From: Isochrysis galbana
Lineage: Eukaryota > Haptophyta > Isochrysidales > Isochrysidaceae
DNA length: 64,000 bases
Direction: 5' to 3'
Assembly: GCA_018136815.1 (NCBI GenBank)
Contig: CM030931.1
Location: forward strand, 3,029,801 to 3,093,800
In this document: piece after piece, positions 33,367 through 43,515 of the stretch
How positions within the stretch are numbered: the first letter of the stretch is position 1
How the letters are laid out: each line of letters starts with the position of its first letter
The notes under the pieces: model-generated
What the model saw: the letters and a program-made list of their open reading frames with translations, nothing else
Databases searched by the model: none
What the model was told of the DNA's origin: nothing
Made by a program: the position numbers and the translations under genes

Positions 33367-33894
33367 TTACGCCTCCTTCTCGATCGTTGTGAGCTCAACT
33401 TTCTCCCCGAAGCGATCTTTGAGCTGGTTCCAAAACTCGACAGCACCTTCCTCATAGCCATCGGATCCCGAATGAAGAATCACGGACAGCAGCGATGTGT
33501 CGTCTGCGTCAAGTAGCCTCACAATGTACAACTGCTTGCCTTCAGCACCTTCCTTTGTCACAAATGTTGCAGCCTTGACCTGCCATGTTTTGATGTGACA
33601 TTCAAAGTCTTTCTCTACGGAGACAGTGGCCAGCATCCCGTCCGGCGTGTTGCTCACACGAAGGTCATCGAATGCGCCCACAGCTTCGAGGATCGCGCCG
33701 TGGCCCTGTACGACAAAGCGGCATGGACCCAGGAACTCCAGGTCTCCCAGAAACCGGCGGATGCCAACAGGCCCGGCCGCCATGACGGGCAACGATGCTC
33801 GCGAGATCGAGGCTACAGCTCGGCTGGGCAAGCCGAGCGACGCGACGCCGAACGGCGCAGAAAGGGCGAGAACCAGCAACAGCAGGGCCACCAT
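33367..33894 (-). CDS. HutX/ChuX-like haem-handling domain protein, plastid-targeted
   Basis: A 175-residue single-exon frame. MVALLLLVLALSAPFGVA is a signal peptide; SLPVMAAG just after it fits the transit part of a complex-plastid leader. The mature part has FECHIKTWQVKAATFV, YIVRLLDADDTSLLSVILHS and EFWNQLKDRFGE. The pattern of beta strands ending in a (F/Y)xxLxxRF helix is that of the HemS/ChuX/HutX fold used for cytosolic haem binding in bacteria; algae carry plastid relatives of unknown role. The family call rests on pattern only. Transcription is toward the intergenic region on the left. Confidence 0.6.
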   Translation of the reverse strand: MVALLLLVLALSAPFGVASLGLPSRAVASISRASLPVMAAGPVGIRRFLGDLEFLGPCRFVVQGHGAILEAVGAFDDLRVSNTPDGMLATVSVEKDFECHIKTWQVKAATFVTKEGAEGKQLYIVRLLDADDTSLLSVILHSGSDGYEEGAVEFWNQLKDRFGEKVELTTIEKEA

Positions 33895-34834
33895 TTGGAT
33901 TTGGGTTGAGAGGGACGAGGGACGAGACGCAGGAGCAGGAGCCGCGCCGACCGAGCAATCAATCGGTCGAAGGCTCGCGAAAGTCCCAATTCTGTTGTAG
34001 GGTAGGGCGAGTATTCAGTTTTATAATAATTAAGTGGCGGTTCACCAGAACTGCGATGAACTTTGAGCATCTACATAGACACCCCAGCACCCACTATTAC
34101 CGCTCGCACCAGAACGGTGCCACGATCACGTGGCGCACGGGCCGCTGACGACGCACTAAATACGTTTATTACTACTACTACAAGAAAAGCGAAAAGCATT
34201 CAATTCATACTTTGTAATGGGCGGTTGCCGACAAATCATCACAAGCATTCACGGACGCGGCGATGAGGGTGGCGACTCAACGCCAGGTGCAATAGGATCG
34301 AATGCCCATTCAGTTGAGCGATATCGCACTGGTCCGCACTGGTCCGGCACCGGTCCGCGCATGCAAGTCCGCGCATGCACGTTGAGTCGCTTGCCTCGCA
34401 GGTCCCTTGTCATAGCTTCTCCTAGCCACCGATACCCATGGGACTAGATGTACCATACGACCACAACATGAGATGCAGTGGCAACGTGATGGCTTCCAGG
34501 GATCTCGTGCCAACCTGCGGCAGTGGTTGTGACTCCTCAAAGAATGATCATGAAGATTTGAAGTCTCCGCCACGAGCAAAACGTTTGACTCATTGTGCCG
34601 GTGTGGCATTGAGATCGCGACAGTATGGCCCGGATGGTGGCTCGGTGAGCGAGGTGCGTCCCATCGGACCTTCTGAGTTAGTAAGACCATTCTGGGGCCT
34701 GGAGAGCACAGCATGGGATGGTCAGTGCACACGGGGACAAGCGGCCAATGAGTCGCCACAGACCATGCCCATCCCAATGCCAGAAAGGCATGCCCCCAAC
34801 AAATCCTCATAGACGCCTGCGACCTGTGTGGGGC
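33895..34834. other. Intergenic, no gene seen
   Basis: Upstream region of the HutX-like gene and downstream region of NDUFV2. Repeats of CACTGGTCCG occur near 34327-34360. Several open frames exist, but none shows domain features or consistent exon signals. Confidence 0.4.
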
Positions 34835-35832
34835 TCACCCAATTTTCACAGGGCGACCTTCCTTGAGGTTGTCAAGCAATGCGATAGTATTCTCCGGCGT
34901 GAGATTCTCGAAGAACATGTCATTGATCTGAACCATTGGAGCGTTCACACACGCACCGAGGCATTCGACCTCTGTCAGAGTGAAATTGCCATCCTTGGTT
35001 GTCTCTCCAGCCTTGATTCCGAGATGCGCCTCGATGGTGTGCCTGACGAGGTGTGCAGCATGTCGCAAGACGTAGGTAATGACCGTCGCACTTCTCAGGT
35101 GAAAGAGCACTCAGTGAACGCATCATTCTAGCACAGAGGCTCTGTTTAGGGTGGCGCCGGGCTCTCACATGATGTCATACGCGCCGCAAACCATGCAAGG
35201 TGTTGTGGCACATAGCATGATGTGGAACTTGCCGCGTTTCTCGCGATTGTACATCGTGAAAAATGTGGCGACCTCATAGACATCCATGTGTGAGCAGCCC
35301 AATCGCTCAGCTATCTATGAGGGGTACAGGGGGGAGGGATAGTGAGCAGTTCTGACAGCGAAAGGGCTTGACGTATCCGACTACGATGTCGCACATGGGT
35401 GCGACGACATGAACAGGTACGAACCTTGTGCATAGCAGCGAGAGGAACCCATCCTCCACCGCCCTGAGACTTTGGGAAAGGCATCGCCCCACGCGGATTC
35501 TCAGCCTTGATGGCGGCATGCGCCTTGTCAAGCTGCTGTTGCACAATCCAAAGCATAGGCATGATGGCCGATTGTCTGCCCTGAGGCGTATCCGGATACT
35601 TGGAGAGGGTGAACGCGATCTCCTTCTCTGACTCCTCATCAAACTCAAAGGGAGTGTCAGCGCTATTGTTCGGGTCCTTGACGTGGTGAAAGGTGGCCCC
35701 TTCGGCAGGCGTGCGGGTGGCATGGAAGAGCGCCGCGCCCTGCGGATGTGGGGTGGTCACGCGTGTCCACGCGCGTGCGGCCACGCGGCTGACGCGCGGC
35801 TGGAGGCTCGCCGTCCGTCGGAGCGCGTGCAT
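34835..35832 (-). CDS. NDUFV2: NADH:ubiquinone oxidoreductase 24-kDa subunit (NDUFV2/NuoE)
   Basis: Minus-strand exons 35832-35425, 35314-35169 and 35042-34835 give 253 residues. The Arg-rich N-terminus ([20 protein letters not shown]) is a mitochondrial presequence. [19 protein letters not shown] and [14 protein letters not shown] open the mature protein; [17 protein letters not shown] follows. The [2Fe-2S] (N1a) ligands are all present: Cys171 and Cys176 in CATTPC, and Cys212 and Cys216 in [17 protein letters not shown]. In complex I this subunit pairs with the 51-kDa flavoprotein near FMN. GT-AG introns and phases are exact. The gene is divergent from TMEM231. Confidence 0.95.
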
Positions 35833-36183
35833 GGGCGAGCGCCGCGTGCGCGAGCGAGAGGGGCGAGCGGAGCAAGGTCGAGAGAGTTTCAGAGAAAAGA
35901 GAGAGAGAGGGACGACAGGGGGGGGAGGGAGGGGGGGGGGGGAGGGGCGCGGTGACTCGGACCTTTTTATTGTAAGCGTACGACCTCGGAGCGAGTCGTG
36001 TTTTCTGTTTTGTGTTTTGCGTTTTTTTCTCGTAGAACCTACTCGTAAAGACTCTTACTAAGTACAGACTCCTACTTTTGTCCCGCTTCCCCGCCGCGTA
36101 GAGTACGGTCAAAACCAGACCGCCCCGGTGTGCAGGTGTGGGTGTGGATAGCGGCGTCCAACGTCCCGCTGCCGCCCCGCGCC
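35833..36183. promoter_or_regulatory. Divergent promoter region NDUFV2 / TMEM231
   Basis: The 351 bases separate two outward-pointing starts. It includes a purine-rich strand with a G run (about 35920-35945) and no clear TATA box. The likely role as a bidirectional promoter is inferred from position. Confidence 0.45.
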
Positions 36184-37137
36184 ATGCGAGTCTACTCGAC
36201 GCCTCTCGCAACGACGTACCATGCCAATACGGCGTCGTGCGCGTCGTGCTGCACGCTGCTCTACGCCGTTGCCTTGCTCTTCATCCCATGGTCTGTCGCG
36301 TTTGCTGTGGGTGGATTCTGGATGAAGGAGTCGTTTGTGCGCGAGCAGCCTCTGGTGCGGTTCAATCACCAGGTTCTCGTGGAGGGATATGGCTCCACGC
36401 CCTCCGAGCGGTTTGGTTGGTCGACTTCAGGCGAGCTCAACGCAGCTCTGGGAGATTCATTCCGTCCTTGCGAACTCCGGACGTGGTCTGAAGACTCAAA
36501 TCGGGACGGCCGCCCGGAAGCTCTGCATTTTAAGCTCTCTGTGCCCCTCGCGAGTGCAACTGGGGGCGGCGCGCCCCTCTCAGTTCATTCGATCACCTTC
36601 CTCATCGGATTAAGCGCGCAGTATGATGATGACGCTCATTCACCACTCTCAATCGAAGGGGTCGTCTATGCGCAGGCCTCGTCGCCTCTGGCAGGGTCAC
36701 GCTGGCTACAGCACGGCGATTTGATGTTGCATGCATCAGCACCACTGGAATCGTACACAGATCCACCGCGCCCGGCTTGTCCCGAGACGTTTTCCTTCCT
36801 GGATACGCCTGTGCGAGAAGATGGGCTCGCACAAACAGCGCACGATGTCCTCTCGCGGTATGCCACGTGCAATGACACCCTTCGGTACGTCCCCCAACCA
36901 GAACTATGGACACCTGGGGTGGGTGACGTGTTTGAGGCGGAGCTCACAATGATGGTGCCCTCGAACAACATTTTCTACCGGCCTTCTGTAGCAGAGCTGC
37001 TAAAGCTCGCATGGGTGCAATACCTTGCCCTTTTCTTTCCGTGTTATTGGTTGCTCAATGGTTTGCTGCATGCCATCATACATTATGGGGTTGTGACCAC
37101 ACGGGCGCACCACCCCATAAAAGGGAAGAGCAACTGA
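36184..37137 (+). CDS. TMEM231: TMEM231, ciliary transition-zone membrane protein
   Basis: A 317-residue intronless protein; the start at 36184 aligns with the animal N-terminus (MRVYSTPLATTYHA, cf. MxxYxxxLxxxY); an upstream in-frame ATG at 36130 would add 18 residues. A membrane helix at about 24-47 is followed by GFWMKESFVREQP, VRFNHQVLVEG, and then DSNRDGRPEALHFKLSVPL, which is typical of the family. A second helix at about 270-297 (KLAWVQYLALFFPCYWLL) precedes a short cytosolic tail. TMEM231 belongs to the MKS/B9 module at the transition zone, so the alga should be flagellated. Confidence 0.93.
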   Translation: MRVYSTPLATTYHANTASCASCCTLLYAVALLFIPWSVAFAVGGFWMKESFVREQPLVRFNHQVLVEGYGSTPSERFGWSTSGELNAALGDSFRPCELRTWSEDSNRDGRPEALHFKLSVPLASATGGGAPLSVHSITFLIGLSAQYDDDAHSPLSIEGVVYAQASSPLAGSRWLQHGDLMLHASAPLESYTDPPRPACPETFSFLDTPVREDGLAQTAHDVLSRYATCNDTLRYVPQPELWTPGVGDVFEAELTMMVPSNNIFYRPSVAELLKLAWVQYLALFFPCYWLLNGLLHAIIHYGVVTTRAHHPIKGKSN

Positions 37138-37525
37138 TTTTTGCGATTGTGTCTGTCGATGGAAGTGAATAGGCGGTAGCATGTGCAACAGCGCCCTGTG
37201 TGCTAGGTGTCTGTGAGGGGCTGTGCGCTCTCGTCGCTGAGTACCGCGCGCGTCATGATGCCGAATGCTAGGAATTTTTGTTGATATTGCGGTATCGGGC
37301 AAGAGGCTGCAACCTCAAGTTTCAAGTTTAGTTATTTTTTGACAAATACCCCCATGAAGTGTGTCTATAAACCTTTATGGACAAGGCTCCCCGGGCCTCC
37401 GACTGACCCCTTTTACTTTTAAACGCTTTGCAAGCACACTTGCGATACCGGGAGGGGGTGCAAATGTCAAATGTTGACGATAACCTCACATTTGGACAAC
37501 GGTAGCCCTCTCGTCTCCCGCCCCG
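37138..37525. other. Intergenic, 3' of TMEM231
   Basis: No gene seen. Ends in C-rich sequence where the truncated LINE L1 begins; the exact L1 boundary is not determinable. Confidence 0.4.
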
Positions 37526-38511
37526 ATGTGGACAATAATAGCCCGGTGGGCAATTGCGCGCCCTGACGCGGGGACAACGCTCTTTACTCGCCCCCCCCCC
37601 CCTTTGTTTTCTCTCACAACCCTGGCGGACCGCCCGCTAAGCGATCTGGACCGACGCCGACTAGAAAGGTCCATCAATGTGGAAGAAACGATACAAGCGA
37701 TAAGGAGCATAGGCTCGGGAAAAAGCGCGGGCCCAGATGGACTGCCGGCGGAAAATTATAAAGCACACGAAAAAATGGCAGCGCCGCTGCTAACCCAACT
37801 CTACAACCAAGCGTTGGTCACAGGGACCCTGGTGTTTACTTTGAGAGAAGGAGAAGGCGACATAATACTGCTGCTTTATAAGAAAGGAGACGCGCGAGAT
37901 CCACGCAACTATAGACCTATCACCCTACTACAGAGCGATTACAAAATACTAGCCAAAATTCTAACTAACAGACTTAGCAAAGTGATAGGGAAAATAATAT
38001 CGGAAAACCAATTGGGATTCGTGCCTAGGAGACTCATCAGCGAGGCCACGCACCTCCTCCAACTTACCAGAGCATACCTTGACGAGACCGGAGATCCGGG
38101 CCTACTACTAGCCCTCGACTGGGAGAAAGCCTTCGATAGAGTGAGTGGGGAGTTCTATCTATCATCTGGCCCTCAAGTTTCTTAATTTCGGGCCAAACTT
38201 CCAAACACTGGCAAAGGCACTCACGAGCGAAAACGCCCGGCCGACTAGGGCCAGCCAGGCGGAAATATTCCGAAAAACTTGCCCAAATATTCCGCGAAGA
38301 TATCCCATTTATATGCTGGGAGGCTACCCAAATATCCCCAAAATATGCCGACCAGATGAGTTTTTTTTTGGCTCGAGCACTCGAGCACGCGCCTTTATCT
38401 TGTGGACGACGACAACGAGGCCGTACTCTTCGTCGTGCGTTGCCCTAGCGCCCACCATCAGGGCGTTGCTGTCGAACCCTGGCTCGCAACTATCAGTAAA
38501 CTGATAGGGTC

Positions 38512-41090
38512 ATGGAGCGCGCGCCGCCTCCCGCCCTCGCTGCCGCCGCCCTCGCCGCCATGGACGAAGCGTTCATGGACACGCCACTGTCGCCGAAGCG
38601 ACCACGCCAAGACGACCCGCCCGACCAGGTGGGCACAGGAGCCAGCGGGCCGCGCCCGCCCACCCCTGAGAACGGAGACACAACAGCCTGCATGCTGGCA
38701 GCAGCCAGCATGCAGCACACCCACATCACCCCACACAGCCACCCCAGCCACACCACACAAGAGGGACGTTCCAACAGGGAAGGCCTCCGGGCCTGGCCCC
38801 TACACAGCCGCGGTACCGCCCTCGTGCCCCGGCACGAGGGGCTGGCCCGGCACCATCATAGACAAGACCCCCATGGGGGTATGTCGACAAAGGCCAAGAA
38901 CACTGAACAGCTGTGGGCCCCCAACAAGGGGGACAGAGACAACAGAGAAGACGACACCGGAGAGGCACTCTACAGCGACGACGAAGGACGGGCAGAAGGC
39001 CGCGTCTCGGGCGCCAGGGCGACGAGCACAACACTGGCCTCAGAGGCCCACCACAACAAACACCAACACGAAATTGGGCCAACACAAAATACACCCCACT
39101 CGAAATCCTTGAGAGACGGGGAACCCAACGCTAAGAAACTAGACAGAATGCGCGAACTTAATGACACGATAGACACGATCCGTAAAAAGTCCAGACCAAC
39201 AACCAAAGAAAGCTTCGACTCTCTTAAACAAGAGGAGAGGATGACGAAGGAATTCTTCCAAAGATTTCAGTCACGCACCTCTAACAGTGCGATCCCTGAA
39301 CTTTTCGTCACAAGCGACTGGAACGCCCCCGGGGACGATACGAGAAACACAACTGCAGACGATGCGGAAATACGAAGCGAACTTCGCAAGTATTACGTGT
39401 GGCTCTACCAGGAACGACGCAACACAAGAGACCACGAACTCGAAGAGGCGCTGGAATCACGCCCAATGAGCGAACACGACAGCGGCGCCATAGAAGGGAA
39501 GATAACGCTGGAGGAACTAACAGACGCCATCACCCAAATAGGGAGGGGCAAAAGCGCGGGACCGGACGCGCTACCGGCGGAGTTTTATAAAAGCTTCACA
39601 GACCTAGTGAAGCACGACTTCCTAAGGATGCTAAACCTAGCACTAGAGCAGGGGCAACTGAATGTATCCATGAGAGAAGGAGACATACTTCATAATATTC
39701 TTACCGCACCCGCGGCGAATGGAACCACTACCTACACGTAGCATACTTTCTACACCCCCAGTCCCCCGGCCCTTCCCCCCCCGCCATCAGGCGGCTCCCC
39801 CCGTGCACTACTAGGGGGATAGGGGTGAAGGGCTTAGATATGGTCCGGTGGCCCGCGCCCCCCCCGGTGATCCGTTCCCCCCTTCCTCCTACGCCACCTG
39901 GACTGGCGGCCGACTCTGTCTCGACTTATCCTGTAAACAGGCGCGAGACTTACCGATTTTTCGGTGAGCGGAGCTCACGCTCCGCCCACCCCCTTCTCCG
40001 CGCTCTCTCTCCCCTCTCCTGCAGGCACGCGCGATGGCGCGCCTGCGGCAGGCCTGCAGCTGCCCCTGGCGACCCCTGGAGGCTCCTGGAGGCCAGCTCA
40101 GGGGGCAGAGGAGGCTGGGGCTGGGCCCTGGCCTCCCCTGCCTCTCCCTCGCTGGCGCTCCTGAGCCTCAGGGGCCCCCACTCTGCACCTGTCTGCCTGT
40201 CGAACAGGGGGGGAGGGGGGGTTGGAGCGATGGGCTGGCCACCACAGGCCAGGACGCGCGAGACAGGCGAGCCTGCCAGGGAGAGAGTGGGTCAGCAGGG
40301 CAGTGGGCTCCTGGCAAGCCATCAGGCGTGCCAGGAGCATGGGTGGTTCCTCCCCCATGGCAGGGGAGGAGTGGAGAGAGGGGGGGCTCGTGCCCCCCCA
40401 TGGGCGAACTAAGTATAAACTTAGTTGAGAGAAGGAGACATAATACTTCTATACAAAAAAGGAGACACGCGGGACCCTAGAAACTATAGGCCCATCACGC
40501 TCTTACAAAGTGACTACAAAATATTAGCAAAAGTGCTTACGAATAGACTAAAAAAAGAAATCGGGAACATAATTTCGAAAGACCAACTAGGCTTCGTCCC
40601 GAAACGTTTGATTGGCGAAGCCACCCACCTGCTACAGCTGACTAACGCTTACCTGGACGAAACGGGGGAGCCAGGTCTCCTCCTTGCGCTCGATTGGGAA
40701 AAGGCCTTCGACAGAGTCAATTGGGAATTCTACCACTTGGTTCTAGAAAAGCTAAAGTTCAGAGAGAACTTCAGGAAATATGCGAAGGCCCTTACGAACT
40801 CCGAGGCCAAACCAATCAGGTACATAAAAGCGAACGGGGGAAGAAGTTTCCCGTTCAACGTAGCGAGCGGCGTCCCCCAAGGATGCCCGCTCTCTCCATT
40901 AGCCTTCCTCCTGACGGCGGAAGCCCTCACCAGAGTGACGCGCGCTGCCATCTCGAAGGCTTGCCCCACGCGCGTGGTGGCGTGGATGTGGACGCGGAGG
41001 GCGGCGCCGGCCGGAAGCAGCAGCAACAGCCCGCAGAGCACCCACCGCATCCCTCTCGCTTCCCCCCTCTACTCACCGGGTCCGAAAAGT
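38512..41090 (+). pseudogene. LINE L2 protein: N-terminal region and partial reverse transcriptase, interrupted by R-d
   Basis: The frame 38512-39687 begins MERAPPPALAAAALAAMDEA and has PLSPKRPRQDDPPDQVG, a long charged linker, and then GRGKSAGPDALPAEFYKSF, the start of the reverse-transcriptase fingers. It resumes at 40443 after R-d with KKGDTRDPRNYRPITLLQSD, NQ-like KDQLGFVPKRLI, LALDWEKAFDRVNWEFY and GVPQGCPLSPLAFLLTAEAL. It diverges from L1 after about 40950, before the YxDD box. No endonuclease domain is seen upstream. Nonfunctional as it stands. Confidence 0.8.
39688..40426 (-). mobile_element. Retroposon R-d, 739 bp, inserted in L2
   Basis: The duplication GAGAGAAGGAGACATA lies at 39672-39687 and 40427-40442. 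Minus-strand order: the hairpin AACTAAGTTTATACTTAGTT (40426-40407), CGCCCATGGGGGGGC, the common GC-rich block, GAAAAATCGGTAAGTCTC, TAGTGCACGGGGGGAGCC, and an end at GGTAAGAATATTATGAAG. The end shares the antisense gag start (GCGAATGGAACCACTACC read on plus) with R-c. No ORF of its own. Confidence 0.92.
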
Positions 41091-41116
41091 GAACGCGCGC
41101 GGTCCGGATGCGCGGT

Positions 41117-43012
41117 TCACGCGTTCATTCGTTTCTCAAGGTAATCCTCCCAAATCGCACTGGTGTCTTCTTCTACGCCGAAAATTAATTTCAATGTTGC
41201 ATCTAATTCGTGTTGATCCAACATCTTGTTGAACGTCCAAGTAAGGATGTACGATGACGTGATGTCAAGGACGTTATTGTGCATATTGGGTCTTTTGATT
41301 AGATAATTTTTTCTTGATTTCTCGTCAGTTGAAGCAATTTGCACTATGACACGCGCCACATTTGCTGCTGACTTGTAATCTTCGCTTTTCATCAACGCGT
41401 CCATGTGACCTGAATACAATTCATTGTATATTATGTTATTTTTAAATTTGTTTGATTTTATTACAATGGCCTCTAATAATTCTTTTGGTCGGGTATTTTC
41501 CTCTTGTGGAGGCACGCTCAATATGGCATCGCGTACTTGATCAAGGGTGACTTCCAAGTCTTGGGAGGATGATTCTGGCTGGACTGGTCGTCGTCGTGCG
41601 CGATTTAGTGCATTGGTGTTGCGAGTGCCGACCGGAGAGTCGCGTGGCGGGGGCGTCGATGACCCGGTTGGGTAGATTGAGAAGGAGTCGCCGATGGACG
41701 AACGCGGTGAGGCGGATGCGGACGACGACTGGGATGCGGACGACGACTGGGATGCGGACGACTTGGATGCGGACGACTTGGATGCGGACGACTTGGATGC
41801 GGACGACTTGGATGCGGACGACTCGGAGGGCTTCTCCAACTGGAGAAACCGCTCATTGAGAGAAACCACGACGCGTTCTATCACCTGACGTGGTATTTTC
41901 GGATTTTTCCCCAACTTTTGTATAACATTCTGCAACACCCGAGGGTGCGCACCTAGCGCAAATAGCCGCTTCAACGATAGCCACAGAATTAGGGCGTTAA
42001 ATGAATCATGATTCTTTATTTTATTCAATACGTTTTGCAATGATTCAACCTCGGTTGGAGCTAATGTCATGATATGTGATACAAAGTCTCGTTTGGCGTC
42101 GTCTCGTTTGGCGTCGCCTCGATGGCGCGCCGTTAGTGCGACTATCCCGGCTATTACAACTGCGCATACGAATATGAATTTTTTGAATTTTTGGTCGAGT
42201 TCCAAGTCATTGTATTTTTCAAACCATTCGTCTTTTAAACACGTTGATGCGATCCTGTGGACTCCTTCGGTGAGAATTCCCTGTTCCCCTCCCCTAGTGA
42301 TGGCCTCCACGGAGTAGTATACCTTATCCGTCCAGGTCATCTGTTGCTCAAGGGCGTCGAGTGTCCTTTTAAGTCGTTCATCCATTGTCAGGCCTTGTTG
42401 ACAAATACTCTTCATTGCGCGGTCGTCTAATACAAAGAGTCCGAACCCATTTTTTTTGCTGAAAAGGTTCCATAGCGGCACATCGTCCTGGTTGACCGAG
42501 TGTGTATTGGTGACGGTATAGGCGTGGGATTTGGGGTGGGGCTGGGCGCCGACGGAACCCACCTCAGCGAAGCGAGCGGGGGCGAGGTGGGTTCCGTAAA
42601 CCAAGGAGTGTACGAGGCTCACCACGGCAGACCCCCTAGACGTGGCGGGCCGGTGGCATATGTAGACCAAAACGACTTGTTTAAGAAGTCGCATTTCATA
42701 GTCGTAATTATTTATATCATTACTGATCTCATTGTACTTCTTAATCATATCTTTAAACTTGTCGAGATATTTGACATCTAATGTTTCGAGGTCTTTTACG
42801 TATGTCCTGAGATGGTCATGGGTAACTGAACCATCACCCCATTTTACGGTTAACTTCCGATCAATAGAACCATTATTTTTTGTATGTGGAGAAACTTCTA
42901 CGACAACCCCCCCCATCTCGGGGAAGAAGAATTTTCTCTGGGGAGAGATATTTGTTTCTATGCAATCAATCCATTCCTTTAATTTCTGATCTATAGCGAA
43001 GGGAAGTCCCAT
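41117..43012 (-). CDS. AT-rich orphan gene, virus-like, 631 residues
   Basis: A long intronless frame with far lower GC and A/T-ending codons than its surroundings. The start MGLPFAIDQKLKEWIDCIET is followed by a small beta segment (DRKLTVKWGDGSVTHDHLRT). Then come a helical region, one membrane helix (FKKFIFVCAVVIAGIVALTA, about residue 280), a SSASK tandem repeat (about 395-430) and a helical C-terminus. GC-rich sequence encoding ATSRGSAVVSLVHSLVYGTH and onward (42500-42660) looks like a small in-frame insertion. I do not recognise a family. Composition and lack of introns suggest transfer from a large DNA virus or a similar element. It sits in antisense inside LINE L2. Confidence 0.6.
   Translation of the reverse strand: MGLPFAIDQKLKEWIDCIETNISPQRKFFFPEMGGVVVEVSPHTKNNGSIDRKLTVKWGDGSVTHDHLRTYVKDLETLDVKYLDKFKDMIKKYNEISNDINNYDYEMRLLKQVVLVYICHRPATSRGSAVVSLVHSLVYGTHLAPARFAEVGSVGAQPHPKSHAYTVTNTHSVNQDDVPLWNLFSKKNGFGLFVLDDRAMKSICQQGLTMDERLKRTLDALEQQMTWTDKVYYSVEAITRGGEQGILTEGVHRIASTCLKDEWFEKYNDLELDQKFKKFIFVCAVVIAGIVALTARHRGDAKRDDAKRDFVSHIMTLAPTEVESLQNVLNKIKNHDSFNALILWLSLKRLFALGAHPRVLQNVIQKLGKNPKIPRQVIERVVVSLNERFLQLEKPSESSASKSSASKSSASKSSASKSSASQSSSASQSSSASASPRSSIGDSFSIYPTGSSTPPPRDSPVGTRNTNALNRARRRPVQPESSSQDLEVTLDQVRDAILSVPPQEENTRPKELLEAIVIKSNKFKNNIIYNELYSGHMDALMKSEDYKSAANVARVIVQIASTDEKSRKNYLIKRPNMHNNVLDITSSYILTWTFNKMLDQHELDATLKLIFGVEEDTSAIWEDYLEKRMNA
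41697..41829. repeat. 15-bp tandem repeat GATGCGGACGACTTG
   Basis: About seven units, in frame with the 631-residue gene, encode its SSASK/SSASQ repeats. Two variants (GACTGG and GACTTG endings) are blocked together, suggesting recent expansion. Confidence 0.85.
42556..42597. repeat. Perfect 12-bp-stem inverted repeat
   Basis: GGAACCCACCTC and GAGGTGGGTTCC are separated by 18 bases of GC-rich sequence inside the AT-rich orphan gene. The stretch stands out in composition and may mark a small mobile insertion that kept the frame. Confidence 0.7.
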
Positions 43013-43069
43013 AAATAGTAGGTGTGTAGCCCTGAATCTTCAGAAGTTTTTTTTTTCGAACCCTGGCTC

Positions 43070-43515
43070 GCCTGTGAGGTCAGTGAGGTCCAAGTCGTCG
43101 CCATCCTCGCTCTAGCCACCTTCGAGTCCGGATGTTTGAGCTGAAGGTGTCGGCACGCTGCCGAGGATATCCACGCGCCAACAGGGCTGGTGCGCGTGAG
43201 CTTCAGGGGCGTGTTGCACGCGAGGCCATCATCCTTGATGTGCACGCAAATGTGCGTGAAGCCCTCGCCCAGAAGGTGTGCGCCGCGGCCGCTGTCCTTC
43301 AGCCGCCTCACGCTCTCCCATACAGCGGACGTGAACTGCCGTGCACTCTTCGCCGGCGTGTTCTTGCCAGCCTCATGCTTCCCCATCGGGGCAAGCATGT
43401 CATCGACGCCGTCCCCAGTCTTCCAGCTCGCTGCGGCCGATGTCCCATCGGATGACATGGATGGTGTGGCCGCCACCGAACTTAGTTCGGAACGGCATGG
43501 GGAGCCCACGTCCAT
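43070..43515 (-). pseudogene. BED-like zinc finger, N-terminal part of a hAT transposase
   Basis: The minus-strand frame reads FTSAVWESVRRLKDSGRG, then THICVHIKDDGLACNTPLKL, then WISSAACRHLQLKHPDSKVA, a Cys/His arrangement with a Trp start like a BED finger. It is interrupted on its C-terminal side by L2 at the 16-bp duplication TCGAACCCTGGCTCGC. No DDE domain follows. Confidence 0.6.

Larger units (their letters stand above)
38488..43055 (+). mobile_element. LINE L2, full insertion with 16-bp target duplication
   Basis: TCGAACCCTGGCTCGC occurs at 38472-38487 and 43056-43071. The 5' end is a hairpin CTATCAGTAAACTGATAG (38490-38507) four bases before an ATG at 38512. The 3' end is AGCCCTGAATCTTCAGAAG followed by ten T. 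Inside are an N-terminal region, a partial reverse transcriptase, R-d (39688-40426) and, in antisense, an AT-rich gene (41117-43012). Confidence 0.85.

Noticed and set aside
38512..39687. L2 5' frame considered as a host gene with a nuclear protein
   Set aside because: Its C-terminal part reads into reverse-transcriptase fingers (GKSAGPDALPAEFYK), and the frame resumes after R-d as RT.
43050..43075. TTCGAACCCTGGCTCG resembles a tRNA T-arm
   Set aside because: No acceptor, D or anticodon arms fold around it; it is the target duplication of LINE L2.
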